From positions 1 through 64,000 of the forward strand of contig NZ_FCOM02000029.1 of assembly GCF_001544695.2 (NCBI RefSeq): 64,000 nt of DNA, written 5' to 3'. The notes beneath the pieces are model-generated. The model did not search any database and was not told the DNA's origin. It saw only the letters and a list, made by a program, of their open reading frames with translations. The position numbers and the translations under genes were made by a program. Shown piece after piece: positions 8,840 through 18,308 of this stretch; within the stretch, counting starts at the first letter, position 1, and each line of letters starts with the position of its first letter. Origin of the DNA: Caballeronia arvi. Its GTDB lineage: Bacteria > Pseudomonadota > Gammaproteobacteria > Burkholderiales > Burkholderiaceae.

Positions 8840-9832
8840 TTATAGCTGGCCGAATAGCCAACGCACGTAGCGGTCGACGCCTTCCTGAACCGTCAGAAAT
8901 GGCGCGTCGTAGCCCGCCGCGCGCAGCCGCGACTGGTCCGCCTGCGTGAAGCATTGATACTTGCCGCGCAGTGCGTCGGGGAACGGAATGTACTCGATGA
9001 GCCCGCGCTGCACGAGTTCCGCGAGCGACAGCGCGGCCTCATTGTTCATCGCACGCAAGGAGTTCACGACCGTCGACGCGATGTCGTTGAACGGCTGCGC
9101 GCGTCCGGTGCCGAGATTGAAAATGCCCGACTTCTCCGGATGATCGAAAAAGAACAGGTTCACCTTCACGACGTCTTCGACCGAGATGAAGTCGCGCGTC
9201 TGCTCGCCCGCCGCATAGCCGTTGTATTCGCCGAAGAGCTTGACCTTGCCTTCCGAGCGGAACTGATTGAAGTTGTGGAACGCGACGGACGCCATGCGGC
9301 CCTTGTGCGTCTCGCGCGGGCCGTACACGTTGAAGTATCGAAAGCCTACGATCTGCGTCTTCGCCTTCGGCAGCGTTTGCCGCACGATCTGATCGAAGAG
9401 GAACTTCGAATAGCCGTAGACGTTGAGCGGCTTTTCGACTTCGCGCTCTTCGACAAAACGGCTCGACCCGCCGTACGTCGCCGCCGACGACGCATACAGG
9501 AACTGCGCGCCCTGCGCGAGGCACGCGTCCATCACGTCGCGGCTGTAGCGGAAGTTGTTGTCCATCATGTAGCGGCCGTCGGTTTCCATCGTGTCCGAAC
9601 AGGCGCCTTCATGAAAAACCGCGCGCACCTTGCCGAAATCGCCACGCTGAAAGCGCTCGACGAACTCCGTTTTGTCGAGGTAATCGTCGATCTCGCAATC
9701 GACGAGATTCTTGAATTTGTCGGCGCGCGTGAGGTTATCGACCGCGATCACGCGGTTCTCGCCACGCTCGTTGAGCGCCTTGACGATATTGCTGCCGATG
9801 AATCCGGCAGCACCGGTAACGATGATGGTCAT
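8840..9832 (-). CDS. hldD: ADP-L-glycero-D-manno-heptose 6-epimerase
   Basis: 330 residues, extended SDR fold. The NAD(P) site is TGAAGFIGSNIV at residues 6-17, SSAATYG carries the catalytic Ser/Thr, and VYGYSKFLFDQ the YxxxK. It makes the last change in ADP-L-glycero-D-manno-heptose synthesis for the LPS inner core. It lies 9 bases after hldE1. Confidence 0.96.
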   Translation of the reverse strand: MTIIVTGAAGFIGSNIVKALNERGENRVIAVDNLTRADKFKNLVDCEIDDYLDKTEFVERFQRGDFGKVRAVFHEGACSDTMETDGRYMMDNNFRYSRDVMDACLAQGAQFLYASSAATYGGSSRFVEEREVEKPLNVYGYSKFLFDQIVRQTLPKAKTQIVGFRYFNVYGPRETHKGRMASVAFHNFNQFRSEGKVKLFGEYNGYAAGEQTRDFISVEDVVKVNLFFFDHPEKSGIFNLGTGRAQPFNDIASTVVNSLRAMNNEAALSLAELVQRGLIEYIPFPDALRGKYQCFTQADQSRLRAAGYDAPFLTVQEGVDRYVRWLFGQL

Positions 9833-9841
9833 GGCGATGGG

Positions 9842-10825
9842 TCAGGTAAGGTCAGCGAAGAGTTCGTTGTAGTCGACGGTGGCCGTGCCGAGCTTGCCCA
9901 CGACGATGCCCGCCGCGCGGTTCGCATAGACGATCGAGTCGACGAGCGGCACACCCGCGCCCAGCATGGTCGCGACCGTCGCGATGACGGTGTCGCCCGC
10001 GCCCGAGACATCATACACTTCGCGTGCTTCGGCCGAAGTGTGCAGCACCTGGTTCTCCGTGAAGAGCGTCATGCCCTCTTCCGAGCGCGTGAGCAGCAGC
10101 GCTGAGAGATCGAGCTCGGCGCGCAGCTTCGTCACGCGCTCGTGCAGGTCTTCCTCGGACTTCCATTGCCCGACTACTTCGCGCAGCTCGGCGCGGTTCG
10201 GCGTGATGAGCGTAGCGCCACGATAGCGGTCCCAGTCGTCGCCCTTCGGATCGACGAGCACGGGCTTTCCGGCGCGTTTCGCGTCGGCGATCATCTGCGT
10301 GACGTGCGTCAGGCCGCCCTTCGCGTAATCGGACATGAGGATCACGTCATGCTGCGGCAGGATTTCCGCGAAGCGCGCGAGGCACGCGCGCAGCACTTCG
10401 TGATTCGGCGTGTTCTCGAAATCGACGCGCAACAGTTGCTGCTGCCGCGACAGCACGCGCAGCTTGATGGTCGTGAGCAGTTCGGGATCGCGTTCGAGAT
10501 GCGCCGCGACCTTGCTCTCGCTGAGCAGTTCGACGATGCGCTCGCCCGGCTCGTCATGTCCGACCACGCACAGCAGCCCGGCCTGCGCGCCGAGCGCCGC
10601 CGCATTGCGCGCGACGTTCGCGGCGCCGCCCAGGCGATCTTCCTTCTTCTGCACGTGCACGACCGGAACGGGCGCTTCGGGCGAGATCCGGTTCACGTCG
10701 CCGAACCAGTAGCGGTCGAGCATCACGTCGCCGACCACCAGCACGCGCGCCGCCGCGACGCGCGCGCGCGGCACGACGGGAATATCGGTGCTACTTGCCG
10801 TCTTGGCTTCGGTCGAGTTCGACAT
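9842..10825 (-). CDS. hldE1: D-glycero-beta-D-manno-heptose-7-phosphate kinase (single-domain HldE1/RfaE1)
   Basis: 327 residues, PfkB/ribokinase fold. It opens with the HldE kinase motif VLVVGDVMLDRYWFGDVNRI and ends with the anion-hole motif DVSGAGDTVIATVATML. Only the kinase domain is present; the nucleotidyltransferase half fused to it in E. coli HldE is absent, so a separate hldE2/rfaE2 must exist elsewhere. Its start overlaps the end of ugd by 35 bases. Confidence 0.94.
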   Translation of the reverse strand: MSNSTEAKTASSTDIPVVPRARVAAARVLVVGDVMLDRYWFGDVNRISPEAPVPVVHVQKKEDRLGGAANVARNAAALGAQAGLLCVVGHDEPGERIVELLSESKVAAHLERDPELLTTIKLRVLSRQQQLLRVDFENTPNHEVLRACLARFAEILPQHDVILMSDYAKGGLTHVTQMIADAKRAGKPVLVDPKGDDWDRYRGATLITPNRAELREVVGQWKSEEDLHERVTKLRAELDLSALLLTRSEEGMTLFTENQVLHTSAEAREVYDVSGAGDTVIATVATMLGAGVPLVDSIVYANRAAGIVVGKLGTATVDYNELFADLT

Positions 10826-12191
10826 GGGGACGTCCTATTGCGTGATAGTCGATGCCCATCTCGGCCATCGATTCCGGTTCGTACAGATTGCGGCCATCGA
10901 AGATCACCGGCGTCTTCAGCGCGCTCTTCAAGTGCCCGAAATCCGGGCTCTTGAACTCCTTCCATTCGGTCACGATGATGAGCGCATCCGCACCCTTCAG
11001 CGCTTCGTGCTGCGTGCCGACGAGATGCAGGCGGTTCAGGTCGTCCGGCCGCTCGGCGAGATCGAGCTCGAGCACGCGTTCGGTTTCCTGCATCGCGACA
11101 GGATCATATCCGCGCACCGTGGCGCCGCGCGCCAGCAGCGCCTCGATGATGCGCCGGCTCGGCGCCTCGCGCATGTCGTCGGTGTTGGGCTTGAACGCGA
11201 GGCCCCATATGGCGAACGTGCGCCCGCTCAGATCCTCGCCCATGCGCTTCACGATCTTGTTGACGAGCACGTCCTTCTGATCGCGGTTCACCGCTTCGAC
11301 CGCTTCGAGCACGCGCAGCGTGTGGCCGTTTTCTCGCGCCGTCTGCGCGAGCGCCTGCACGTCCTTCGGGAAGCACGAGCCGCCGTAGCCGCAGCCCGCA
11401 TACAGGAAGTGATAGCCGATGCGCGGATCCGAGCCGATGCCCCGCCGCACCGATTCGATATCGGCGCCGACGGTATCCGCGAGATTCGACAGATCGTTCA
11501 TGAACGAGATGCGGGTCGCGAGCATGGCGTTGGCCGCGTATTTCGTGAATTCCGCCGAACGCACGTCCATGTAAAGCGTGCGCTCGTGATTGCGGTTGAA
11601 CGGCACGTAGAGGCGCTTCATCTTCTCGCGGGCGAGATTGCCCGCGTGGTCGTCGTCGATGCCGATGACGATGCGATCCGGACGCATGAAGTCGTCGACC
11701 GCCGCGCCTTCCTTCAGAAACTCAGGGTTCGACACGACCGAGAAGCCGTGCGACTCCGAGCCGAGCCCGCGCGCCTTCAACTCTTCCTCGACGACGTTCT
11801 TCACCTGCTGTGCCGTGCCGACCGGCACCGTCGATTTATCGACGATCACCTTGAAGCCGTTCGAATATTTGCCGATGTTGCGCGCCGCTGCGAGCACGTA
11901 CTGCAGGTCGGCGGAACCGTCTTCGTCGGGCGGCGTGCCCACCGCGATGAACTGAATATCGCCATGCTCGACGCTTGCTTTCACGTCGGTGGAGAACTGG
12001 ATGCGGCCCGCCGCGCGCGTGCGCCTCAGCATTTCCTGAAGGCCCGGCTCATGGATTGGCACGCCGCCATTGTTGAGGATTTCGATCTTGCGCGGATCGA
12101 CGTCCACGCAAAACACGTCATTGCCGATTTCGGCGAGGCACGCGCCGGTCACAAGACCGACGTAACCCGTGCCGACGATGGTCACTTTCAT
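10791..12191 (-). CDS. ugd: UDP-glucose 6-dehydrogenase
   Basis: 466 residues from the ATG at 12191 (MKVTIVGTGYVGLVTGACLAE, Rossmann GxGxxG). The catalytic cysteine is in the family motif GCGYGGSCFPKD. It oxidises UDP-glucose to UDP-glucuronate, the precursor of Ara4N lipid A modification and of capsule or exopolysaccharide sugars. In Burkholderia, Ara4N modification underlies polymyxin resistance. Clustered with heptose and LPS-assembly genes. Confidence 0.95.
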   Translation of the reverse strand: MKVTIVGTGYVGLVTGACLAEIGNDVFCVDVDPRKIEILNNGGVPIHEPGLQEMLRRTRAAGRIQFSTDVKASVEHGDIQFIAVGTPPDEDGSADLQYVLAAARNIGKYSNGFKVIVDKSTVPVGTAQQVKNVVEEELKARGLGSESHGFSVVSNPEFLKEGAAVDDFMRPDRIVIGIDDDHAGNLAREKMKRLYVPFNRNHERTLYMDVRSAEFTKYAANAMLATRISFMNDLSNLADTVGADIESVRRGIGSDPRIGYHFLYAGCGYGGSCFPKDVQALAQTARENGHTLRVLEAVEAVNRDQKDVLVNKIVKRMGEDLSGRTFAIWGLAFKPNTDDMREAPSRRIIEALLARGATVRGYDPVAMQETERVLELDLAERPDDLNRLHLVGTQHEALKGADALIIVTEWKEFKSPDFGHLKSALKTPVIFDGRNLYEPESMAEMGIDYHAIGRPHVELDRSQDGK

Positions 12192-12272
12192 ACGCTTTCC
12201 GGTGGTTTTTGAAATGCCGGTGGCGGAAGCGGCGCTCACGCGCCGCCTGATCTCATTCTAGTCGCGCGCCGC

Positions 12273-13448
12273 TCAGGCCGAACTCGTGATCGGCTCGACG
12301 CGACGCGGCGCGTACGTCTCCCAGCCGCTGCAGCCGGGACATTGCCAATAGAATAGTCGCGCGCGGAATCCGCACGTTTGACAGGTATAACGCGGCAGGT
12401 TCTTGGTGCGCTGTTTCACCAGATTGCGCATCAATTCGAGCTCGCCGCGGCGAGGCTCCTCGGCCGTCGCTTCCTGGGCTTCGAGCAGGCGTGTCATGCC
12501 CGCGAGGTTCGGCGCGCTCTGCATCTGCCCGCGCGCGAGCGCGTGCGCCGCGTCCAGGCCGCGCAGCTCCTGGACGTGCTTGTACGCGACATCGAGCAAA
12601 TCGTTCGACGGATAGCGGCTCGTGTAATCGGTAAGCAGGTCGACGCCCTCGTCCTTGCGTCCAAGCGCGGCGTACGCCTTCATCAGCTTTTCGGCCACGA
12701 GCGGCAAATACGCTTCGTTCTGCTCTTCGACGCGCTTCCAGTTCGCGATCGCGGCTTCGACATTGCCGGCGGCCGCTTCGACATCGCCTGCGAGAATCGT
12801 CGCGCGCACGTTGTCCGGATTCGACGCTAGCGCGAGCTTCAGCTCGGCACGCGCGCCATCGGGATTCTTGCGCTGCAACGCTTCCTGCGCGAGCTCGCAG
12901 TGAAAATGCGCGATCTCCATGTGCAACGACGGCGCGCCCATCTTTTCGATCTGCTCGGCCGTCGTGATCGACTTCGGCCAATCCTTTTCGATTTCGTAAA
13001 TGGTCAGCAGCGCGCGCTGTGCGCCGAGCGAATACTCGCCCGCGTCGAGCGAGCGGAACGTTTCCTCCGCGCGATCGAGCAAGCCCGCCTTCAGGAAGTC
13101 CTGTCCGAGCTCATAGAGCGCGTGATCGCGCTCGGCGACCGGCAAGTCGGAGCGGCTCAACAGATTCTGATGCACGCGGATCGCGCGATCGGTCTCGCCG
13201 CGACGGCGAAACAGGTTACCGAGCGCAAAGTGCAGTTCGATGGTTTCGGGATCGAGCTTGGCGACCTCGACGAACGCATCGATCGCCTTGTCGTGTTGCT
13301 CGTTGAGCAGAAAATTGAGGCCGCGAAAGTACGAGCGCGGCAGATTCGCATTTTCGGACAGCAACGTTTTCAGGTCATAGCGGGACGTCATCCATCCCAG
13401 CGCGAACGCGACGGGAATGACGAGCAGCCACCAGAAGTCTAGATCCAT
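12273..13448 (-). CDS. lapB: LPS assembly protein B (LapB/YciM), TPR protein with C-terminal metal site
   Basis: 391 residues. An N-terminal membrane anchor (WWLLVIPVAFALGWM, about 5-19) is followed by TPR repeats (about 50-350) and a rubredoxin-like four-cysteine module (YTCQTCGFRA...WQCPGCSGW). LapB acts with FtsH to control LpxC turnover and so LPS supply. It lies 42 bases after lapA, matching the conserved lapA-lapB pair. Confidence 0.93.
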   Translation of the reverse strand: MDLDFWWLLVIPVAFALGWMTSRYDLKTLLSENANLPRSYFRGLNFLLNEQHDKAIDAFVEVAKLDPETIELHFALGNLFRRRGETDRAIRVHQNLLSRSDLPVAERDHALYELGQDFLKAGLLDRAEETFRSLDAGEYSLGAQRALLTIYEIEKDWPKSITTAEQIEKMGAPSLHMEIAHFHCELAQEALQRKNPDGARAELKLALASNPDNVRATILAGDVEAAAGNVEAAIANWKRVEEQNEAYLPLVAEKLMKAYAALGRKDEGVDLLTDYTSRYPSNDLLDVAYKHVQELRGLDAAHALARGQMQSAPNLAGMTRLLEAQEATAEEPRRGELELMRNLVKQRTKNLPRYTCQTCGFRARLFYWQCPGCSGWETYAPRRVEPITSSA

Positions 13449-13490
13449 GCGATTAGTCGTTGATTGTTAGGTGTCCGCTTTCGCGTCACG

Positions 13491-13784
13491 TCAGATGAGC
13501 GGCGGCATCGGCGGCTCTTCCTTGACGACCGGCGTTTCCCGCGCTGCGCGCAGTTCGCGCTTCAGGCGGCCGTTTTCCATGCGCAGGCGCAGCTTCGCGG
13601 GCAGGCCGGACACGAGACCTGCCAGCAATCCCACGACGAAAAACGCCAGGCCGATCAGGATCAGCGGCGCGGTCCAGGCATAGCCTGCGAGAAAGTTCAG
13701 TGTCGCAGTCTGGGTATTGGCGAGCGCCAGCACCAGCAGCAGCACGAAAACCAGAACGCGGATAAGCCAGACGAGGAATTTCAT
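13491..13784 (-). CDS. lapA: LPS assembly protein A (LapA domain)
   Basis: 97 residues from the ATG at 13784 (MKFLVWLIRVLVFVLLLVLA). Two membrane helices (about 3-20 and 38-60) are followed by a charged tail. The central TATLNFLAGYAWTAPLILIGLAF matches the LapA (DUF1049) domain. Co-transcribed with lapB. Confidence 0.88.
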   Translation of the reverse strand: MKFLVWLIRVLVFVLLLVLALANTQTATLNFLAGYAWTAPLILIGLAFFVVGLLAGLVSGLPAKLRLRMENGRLKRELRAARETPVVKEEPPMPPLI

Positions 13785-13955
13785 GTAGGGTCTCGCAAGA
13801 GCGGTTTCACCAGACGCGGCCAAGCCTGCGCGGTTGAACACGCAGGTCAAAGTGACCGGTATTGTAATTGATGCTCACGAGCGCAGACACCGGCCTGCTC
13901 CCCGCACGAGTTTAAGCAAGTCGCGCACCCGTTGCCGCCCGAAGGCGACGCGCAT

Positions 13956-13981
13956 AAAAAAAGCACCCCGAGGGGTGCTTT
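13956..13981 (-). terminator. Rho-independent terminator after ihfB
   Basis: Inverted repeat AAGCACCCC/GGGGTGCTT. On the minus strand it is followed by a run of T (A5-7 on the plus strand). It ends the cmk-rpsA-ihfB transcript about 75 bases past the ihfB stop. Confidence 0.8.
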
Positions 13982-14053
13982 CCTGGTCGATTGCCTCGTG
14001 GCCGGACGCCGCGAACCGAAGATCCAGTGAGATCGTCAGCAAGGATGCGCCGA

Positions 14054-14383
14054 TCAGAGATCGTCCGCATCGTCGTCATTCGACTGCTTCAATGGCTCGC
14101 CCGCGCGGCCGTCGACACGTTCGCGCAATTCCTTGCCCGGCTTGAAGTGCGGCACGAATTTCTCCGGTACCAGCACTTTTTCACCCGACTTGGGATTGCG
14201 CCCGACGCGTGACGGACGACGGTTGAGCCCGAAGCTGCCGAAGCCGCGAATCTCGATGCGGTGACCGTTGGCCAAGGCCTCCGACATCGCATCGAGCATC
14301 GTCTTCACCGCGAAATCCGCATCCTTGAGGACAAGTTGCGGAAATCGCGACGCCAACTGGGCGACCAATTCCGATTTGGTCAT
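14054..14383 (-). CDS. ihfB: Integration host factor subunit beta
   Basis: 109 residues, HU/IHF family, starting MTKSELVAQLASRFPQL. The DNA-bending arm carries GFGSFGLNRRPSRVGRNPKSG. It pairs with IhfA to bend DNA at specific sites. It directly follows rpsA (23-base gap), the classic proteobacterial order. The C-terminal tail (ESNDDDADDL type) is longer and more acidic than in E. coli, as in relatives. Confidence 0.95.
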   Translation of the reverse strand: MTKSELVAQLASRFPQLVLKDADFAVKTMLDAMSEALANGHRIEIRGFGSFGLNRRPSRVGRNPKSGEKVLVPEKFVPHFKPGKELRERVDGRAGEPLKQSNDDDADDL

Positions 14384-14406
14384 ACTGCAGCTGTGCCTTT
14401 AAGGGC

Positions 14407-16119
14407 TTAGCTGTTCTGGCCGTCGAGCTTGGCCTTGAGCAGCGCGCCGAGGTTGGTCGTGCCGGTCGCGGCGGCGTTCGAGTCGCCCTGCAGGCTGCGC
14501 ATGGCTTCCTGCTGTTCGGCCGAATCCTTCGCCTTGATCGACAGGTTGATGCCACGCGACTTGCGATCGATGTTGATGATCATCGCGTTGACCTTGTCGC
14601 CTTCCTTCAGCACATTGCGCGCATCTTCCACGCGGTCTTGCGCGATTTCCGAAGCACGCAGGTAGCCTTCGACTTCGCCGGACAGCGTGACGACCGCACC
14701 CTTCGGGTCCACCGTCTTCACGATGCCGTCGACGATAGCGCCCTTGTCGTTGATCGCGACGAAGTTGTTGAACGGATCGCCTTCGAGCTGCTTGATACCG
14801 AGCGAGATGCGTTCCTTGTCCACGTCGATGCCCAGAACCACGGCTTCGACTTCGTCGCCCTTCTTGTACTTGCGGACGGCTTCTTCGCCGGTTTCCGACC
14901 ACGACAGGTCCGACAGGTGAACCAGACCGTCGATGCCGCCAGGCAGACCGATGAACACGCCGAAGTCGGTGATCGACTTGATGGCGCCGCTGATCTTGTC
15001 GCCCTTCTTGAAGTTGCGGCTGAAGTCATCCCACGGATTCGGCTTGCACTGCTTCATGCCGAGGGAGATACGGCGGCGGTCTTCGTCGATTTCGAGAACC
15101 ATGACTTCGACTTCGTCACCGAGTTGCACGACCTTCGACGGCGCGACGTTCTTGTTGGTCCAGTCCATTTCCGACACGTGAACCAGGCCTTCGATGCCCG
15201 ATTCCACTTCGACGAATGCGCCGTAGTCGGTGATGTTCGTGACCTTGCCGAACAGGCGCGTGCCCGACGGGTAGCGGCGCGAGATGCCTTCCCACGGATC
15301 GTCGCCGAGTTGCTTGATGCCGAGCGAAACGCGGTTCTTCTCTTGGTCGAACTTGAGGATCTTGGCGGTGACTTCCTGGCCAACCGACAGCACTTCCGAC
15401 GGGTGACGCACGCGGCGCCATGCGATGTCGGTGATGTGCAGCAGGCCGTCGATGCCGCCGAGGTCCACGAACGCGCCGTAGTCGGTGATGTTCTTGACCA
15501 CGCCTTCGACGATCGCGCCTTCCTTCAGCGTCTCGAGCAGCTTCGCGCGCTCTTCGCCCTGCGTCGCTTCGATGACGGCGCGGCGCGACAGCACCACGTT
15601 GTTACGCTTGCGATCGAGCTTGATGACGCGGAATTCGAGCGTCTTGCCTTCATACGGCGTCGTGTCCTTGACCGGACGCGTGTCGACGAGCGAACCCGGC
15701 AGGAACGCGCGGATGCCGTTGACCATCACGGTCATGCCGCCCTTGACCTTGCCGGTGATCGTGCCGGTCACGAGTTCGTTGTTGTCCAGCGCCTTTTCCA
15801 GCGACAGCCACGAAGCCAGACGCTTCGCCTTGTCGCGCGACAGGATGGTGTCGCCATAGCCGTTTTCCAGCGCGTCGATCGCGACGGAAACGAAGTCGCC
15901 CGCCTGCACTTCCACTTCACCCGCGTCGTTCAGGAATTCTTCGAGCGGAATATAGGCTTCGGACTTGAGACCAGCGTTGACGACCACGAAGTTGTGGTCG
16001 ACACGCACGACTTCGGCGGAGATCACTTCGCCGGCGCGCATGTCCTGCTTGGTCAGCGACTCTTCGAACAGAGCCGCAAAGGATTCGGTATTCGGGGTGG
16101 AGGTTTGCAGGTCGGACAT
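14407..16119 (-). CDS. rpsA: 30S ribosomal protein S1
   Basis: 570 residues from the ATG at 16119 (MSDLQTSTPNTESFAALFEE), the usual length for a six-domain S1. Repeated S1 modules are visible through motifs such as ITDYGAFVDLGGIDGLLHI and ITDFGVFIGLPGGIDGLVHL. S1 brings structured mRNAs to the 30S subunit. A short GGTCTC/GAGACC stem (16152-16169) lies in the leader and might take part in the autogenous control known for S1, but that is inference. Confidence 0.97.
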   Translation of the reverse strand: MSDLQTSTPNTESFAALFEESLTKQDMRAGEVISAEVVRVDHNFVVVNAGLKSEAYIPLEEFLNDAGEVEVQAGDFVSVAIDALENGYGDTILSRDKAKRLASWLSLEKALDNNELVTGTITGKVKGGMTVMVNGIRAFLPGSLVDTRPVKDTTPYEGKTLEFRVIKLDRKRNNVVLSRRAVIEATQGEERAKLLETLKEGAIVEGVVKNITDYGAFVDLGGIDGLLHITDIAWRRVRHPSEVLSVGQEVTAKILKFDQEKNRVSLGIKQLGDDPWEGISRRYPSGTRLFGKVTNITDYGAFVEVESGIEGLVHVSEMDWTNKNVAPSKVVQLGDEVEVMVLEIDEDRRRISLGMKQCKPNPWDDFSRNFKKGDKISGAIKSITDFGVFIGLPGGIDGLVHLSDLSWSETGEEAVRKYKKGDEVEAVVLGIDVDKERISLGIKQLEGDPFNNFVAINDKGAIVDGIVKTVDPKGAVVTLSGEVEGYLRASEIAQDRVEDARNVLKEGDKVNAMIINIDRKSRGINLSIKAKDSAEQQEAMRSLQGDSNAAATGTTNLGALLKAKLDGQNS

Positions 16120-16240
16120 AAAAATCGATATTTGCACGGCCTTCGCGCGGTGGTCTCGGTATTGAGACCGGTGAGGCGCAACGCCATACGGGGTTGAAGG
16201 GTTTAACACACGCCCTGCCTCCCGGCAGAGCACCTTACTT

Positions 16241-16927
16241 CTACTGCACTACGCGAATCTCGCTGTACCAGCCGATGATCTGCTCGACCGCTTGATCGAT
16301 CGACAAACCGGAGGTGTCCAGCGTCTTCGCATCCGCCGCGGGCTTGAGCGGCGCGGCGCTCCGGTTCATGTCCCGGTCGTCGCGTGCACGCAAATCTCGC
16401 AGCAAGTCATCCATATTAGCAGAAAAACCTTTTTGCATCAATTGCTTATACCGTCTGGCCGCGCGCGCCTCGGCGCTGGCGGTCAGAAAGACCTTCAGCG
16501 TGGCGTCCGGGAAGATGACCGTGCCCATGTCGCGGCCATCGGCGACGAGGCCGGGGCGCTTGCGGAAGGCCCGCTGGCGCGCGACGAGCGCCTGGCGCAC
16601 CTCGGGATGGACCGCGATCGCGGAGGCGCGGTTGCCGACTTCCTCGGCGCGGATTTCGCCGGAAACGTCCACGCCGTCGAGCTGCGCGCAACCTTCGCGG
16701 AAGGTGATATGGAGCGCCTCGATCAGTTTTGCAAGGCCGCCCGCGTCGTCGTTCGCCACGTCGTAGCGCAGGCTCGCCAGCGCCGCGAGCCGGTACAGTG
16801 CGCCGCTGTCGAGCAGATGGAAGCCGAGCGTCGCCGCGACGATCGCCGCGACCGTGCCCTTGCCCGACGCCGTCGGCCCGTCGATGGTGATCACTGGAGT
16901 GGGGTCGAATGGACGGGTCGGTTTCAT
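16241..16927 (-). CDS. cmk: Cytidylate kinase
   Basis: 228 residues from the ATG at 16927, preceded by an AGGA ribosome site. P-loop IDGPTASGKGT is followed by the CMP-kinase motifs LDSGALYR and VADGRDMGTVIFPDA. It phosphorylates CMP and dCMP. It sits between aroA and rpsA, as in many proteobacteria. An upstream in-frame ATG at 16987 is less likely. Confidence 0.95.
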   Translation of the reverse strand: MKPTRPFDPTPVITIDGPTASGKGTVAAIVAATLGFHLLDSGALYRLAALASLRYDVANDDAGGLAKLIEALHITFREGCAQLDGVDVSGEIRAEEVGNRASAIAVHPEVRQALVARQRAFRKRPGLVADGRDMGTVIFPDATLKVFLTASAEARAARRYKQLMQKGFSANMDDLLRDLRARDDRDMNRSAAPLKPAADAKTLDTSGLSIDQAVEQIIGWYSEIRVVQ

Positions 16928-16988
16928 CGTGTCCTGGCGGTCTGGCCCGTTGTTACGGTTGTTGAAGTCGATGGCATCGCGTTTCACG

Positions 16989-18293
16989 TCAGGCCTTTAC
17001 GAGTGTGGCAAACCGGTCGAAATAGTCCGGGAAAGTCTTGTTCACGCACTTCGGATCGTTGATGCGCACCGGCACTCGTCCGAGACTCACGAGCGAGAAG
17101 CACATCGCCATGCGGTGATCGTCGTAGGTGTCGATCGCGGCGTTCGCCGTCAGTTTCGCAGGCGGCGTGACGACGAGATAGTCCGCGCCCTCTTCCACCG
17201 TTGCGCCGACCTTGCGCAGTTCGGTCGCCATCGCAGCGATGCGGTCGGTTTCCTTCACGCGCCAGCTCGCGATGTTGCGCAGCGTCGTCGTACCGCTCGC
17301 GAAGAGCGCGGCGACGGCGATCGTCATCGCGGCGTCGGGAATCAGGTTGAAGTCCATGTCGATGGGCGCGAGCTTGCCGTCGTCGGACTCGACACCGCGC
17401 ACTTCGATCCAGTCCTCGCCCATCATCACGTTCGCGCCCATGCGATTCAGCGCATCGGCGAAACCGACGTCGCCCTGAATGCTCGCGCGCCCGACGCCTT
17501 CGACGCGCACCGGCCCGTGGCCGATCGCACCCGCCGCGAGAAAGTACGACGCCGACGACGCATCGCCTTCGACCATGATCGCGCCCGGCGACGTATAGCG
17601 CGCGTCCGCTGCAACCGTGAAGCGCGCCCAGCCGTCGCGCTCGACGGTCACGCCGAAGCGCTCCATCAGGCGGATCGTGATTTCGATGTATGGCTTCGAA
17701 ATGAGTTCGCCCTCGACTTCGACCGTCACCGGCGCGTTGCGGCCTTCGATCACCGGCAGGCTCATCAGGAGCGCGGTGAGGAACTGGCTCGACACGTCGC
17801 CGCGCACGCGAACGGGCTTGTCGATGGCGATCTTCGCGGCGTGAATCTTCAGCGGCGGAAAGCCGTCGTTGAGCTCGTAGTCGATGCTCGCGCCGATCTG
17901 ACGCAGCCCGTCGACGAGATCGCCGATCGGCCGCTCGTGCATGCGCGGCACGCCGTGCACGCGATATTCGCCGCCGTTCACCGCGAGCGCCGCGGTCAGC
18001 GGACGCACCGCCGTGCCCGCGTTGCCGAGGAACAGCTCCGCCGATTTCGACGCAAACGCGCCGCCCGTGCCGCCGACGATCACGCGCTCGCCGTCCTCAC
18101 GGACATCGACGCCGAGCGTTTTGAGCGCGGCGATCATCACGCGGGTGTCGTCGGAATCGAGGAGATTGGTAATCGACGTTTCGCCCGCCGACAACGCCGC
18201 GAGCAGCAGCACGCGGTTCGAAATGCTCTTCGAGCCGGGCAGGCGCACCGTGCCGGACGCGCGGGAGAAAGGTCCGAGATCGAGATGTTCCAT
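16989..18293 (-). CDS. aroA: 3-phosphoshikimate 1-carboxyvinyltransferase (EPSP synthase)
   Basis: 434 residues. It has LPGSKSISNRVLLLAAL near the N-terminus (S3P/PEP-binding Lys-Ser) and LFLGNAGTAVRPLTAAL, the class I glyphosate-sensitive motif. It makes EPSP in the shikimate pathway. It lies 15 bases after tyrA in an aromatic amino-acid operon. Confidence 0.96.
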   Translation of the reverse strand: MEHLDLGPFSRASGTVRLPGSKSISNRVLLLAALSAGETSITNLLDSDDTRVMIAALKTLGVDVREDGERVIVGGTGGAFASKSAELFLGNAGTAVRPLTAALAVNGGEYRVHGVPRMHERPIGDLVDGLRQIGASIDYELNDGFPPLKIHAAKIAIDKPVRVRGDVSSQFLTALLMSLPVIEGRNAPVTVEVEGELISKPYIEITIRLMERFGVTVERDGWARFTVAADARYTSPGAIMVEGDASSASYFLAAGAIGHGPVRVEGVGRASIQGDVGFADALNRMGANVMMGEDWIEVRGVESDDGKLAPIDMDFNLIPDAAMTIAVAALFASGTTTLRNIASWRVKETDRIAAMATELRKVGATVEEGADYLVVTPPAKLTANAAIDTYDDHRMAMCFSLVSLGRVPVRINDPKCVNKTFPDYFDRFATLVKA

Positions 18294-18308
18294 AGTGTTT
18301 CTGTTTCC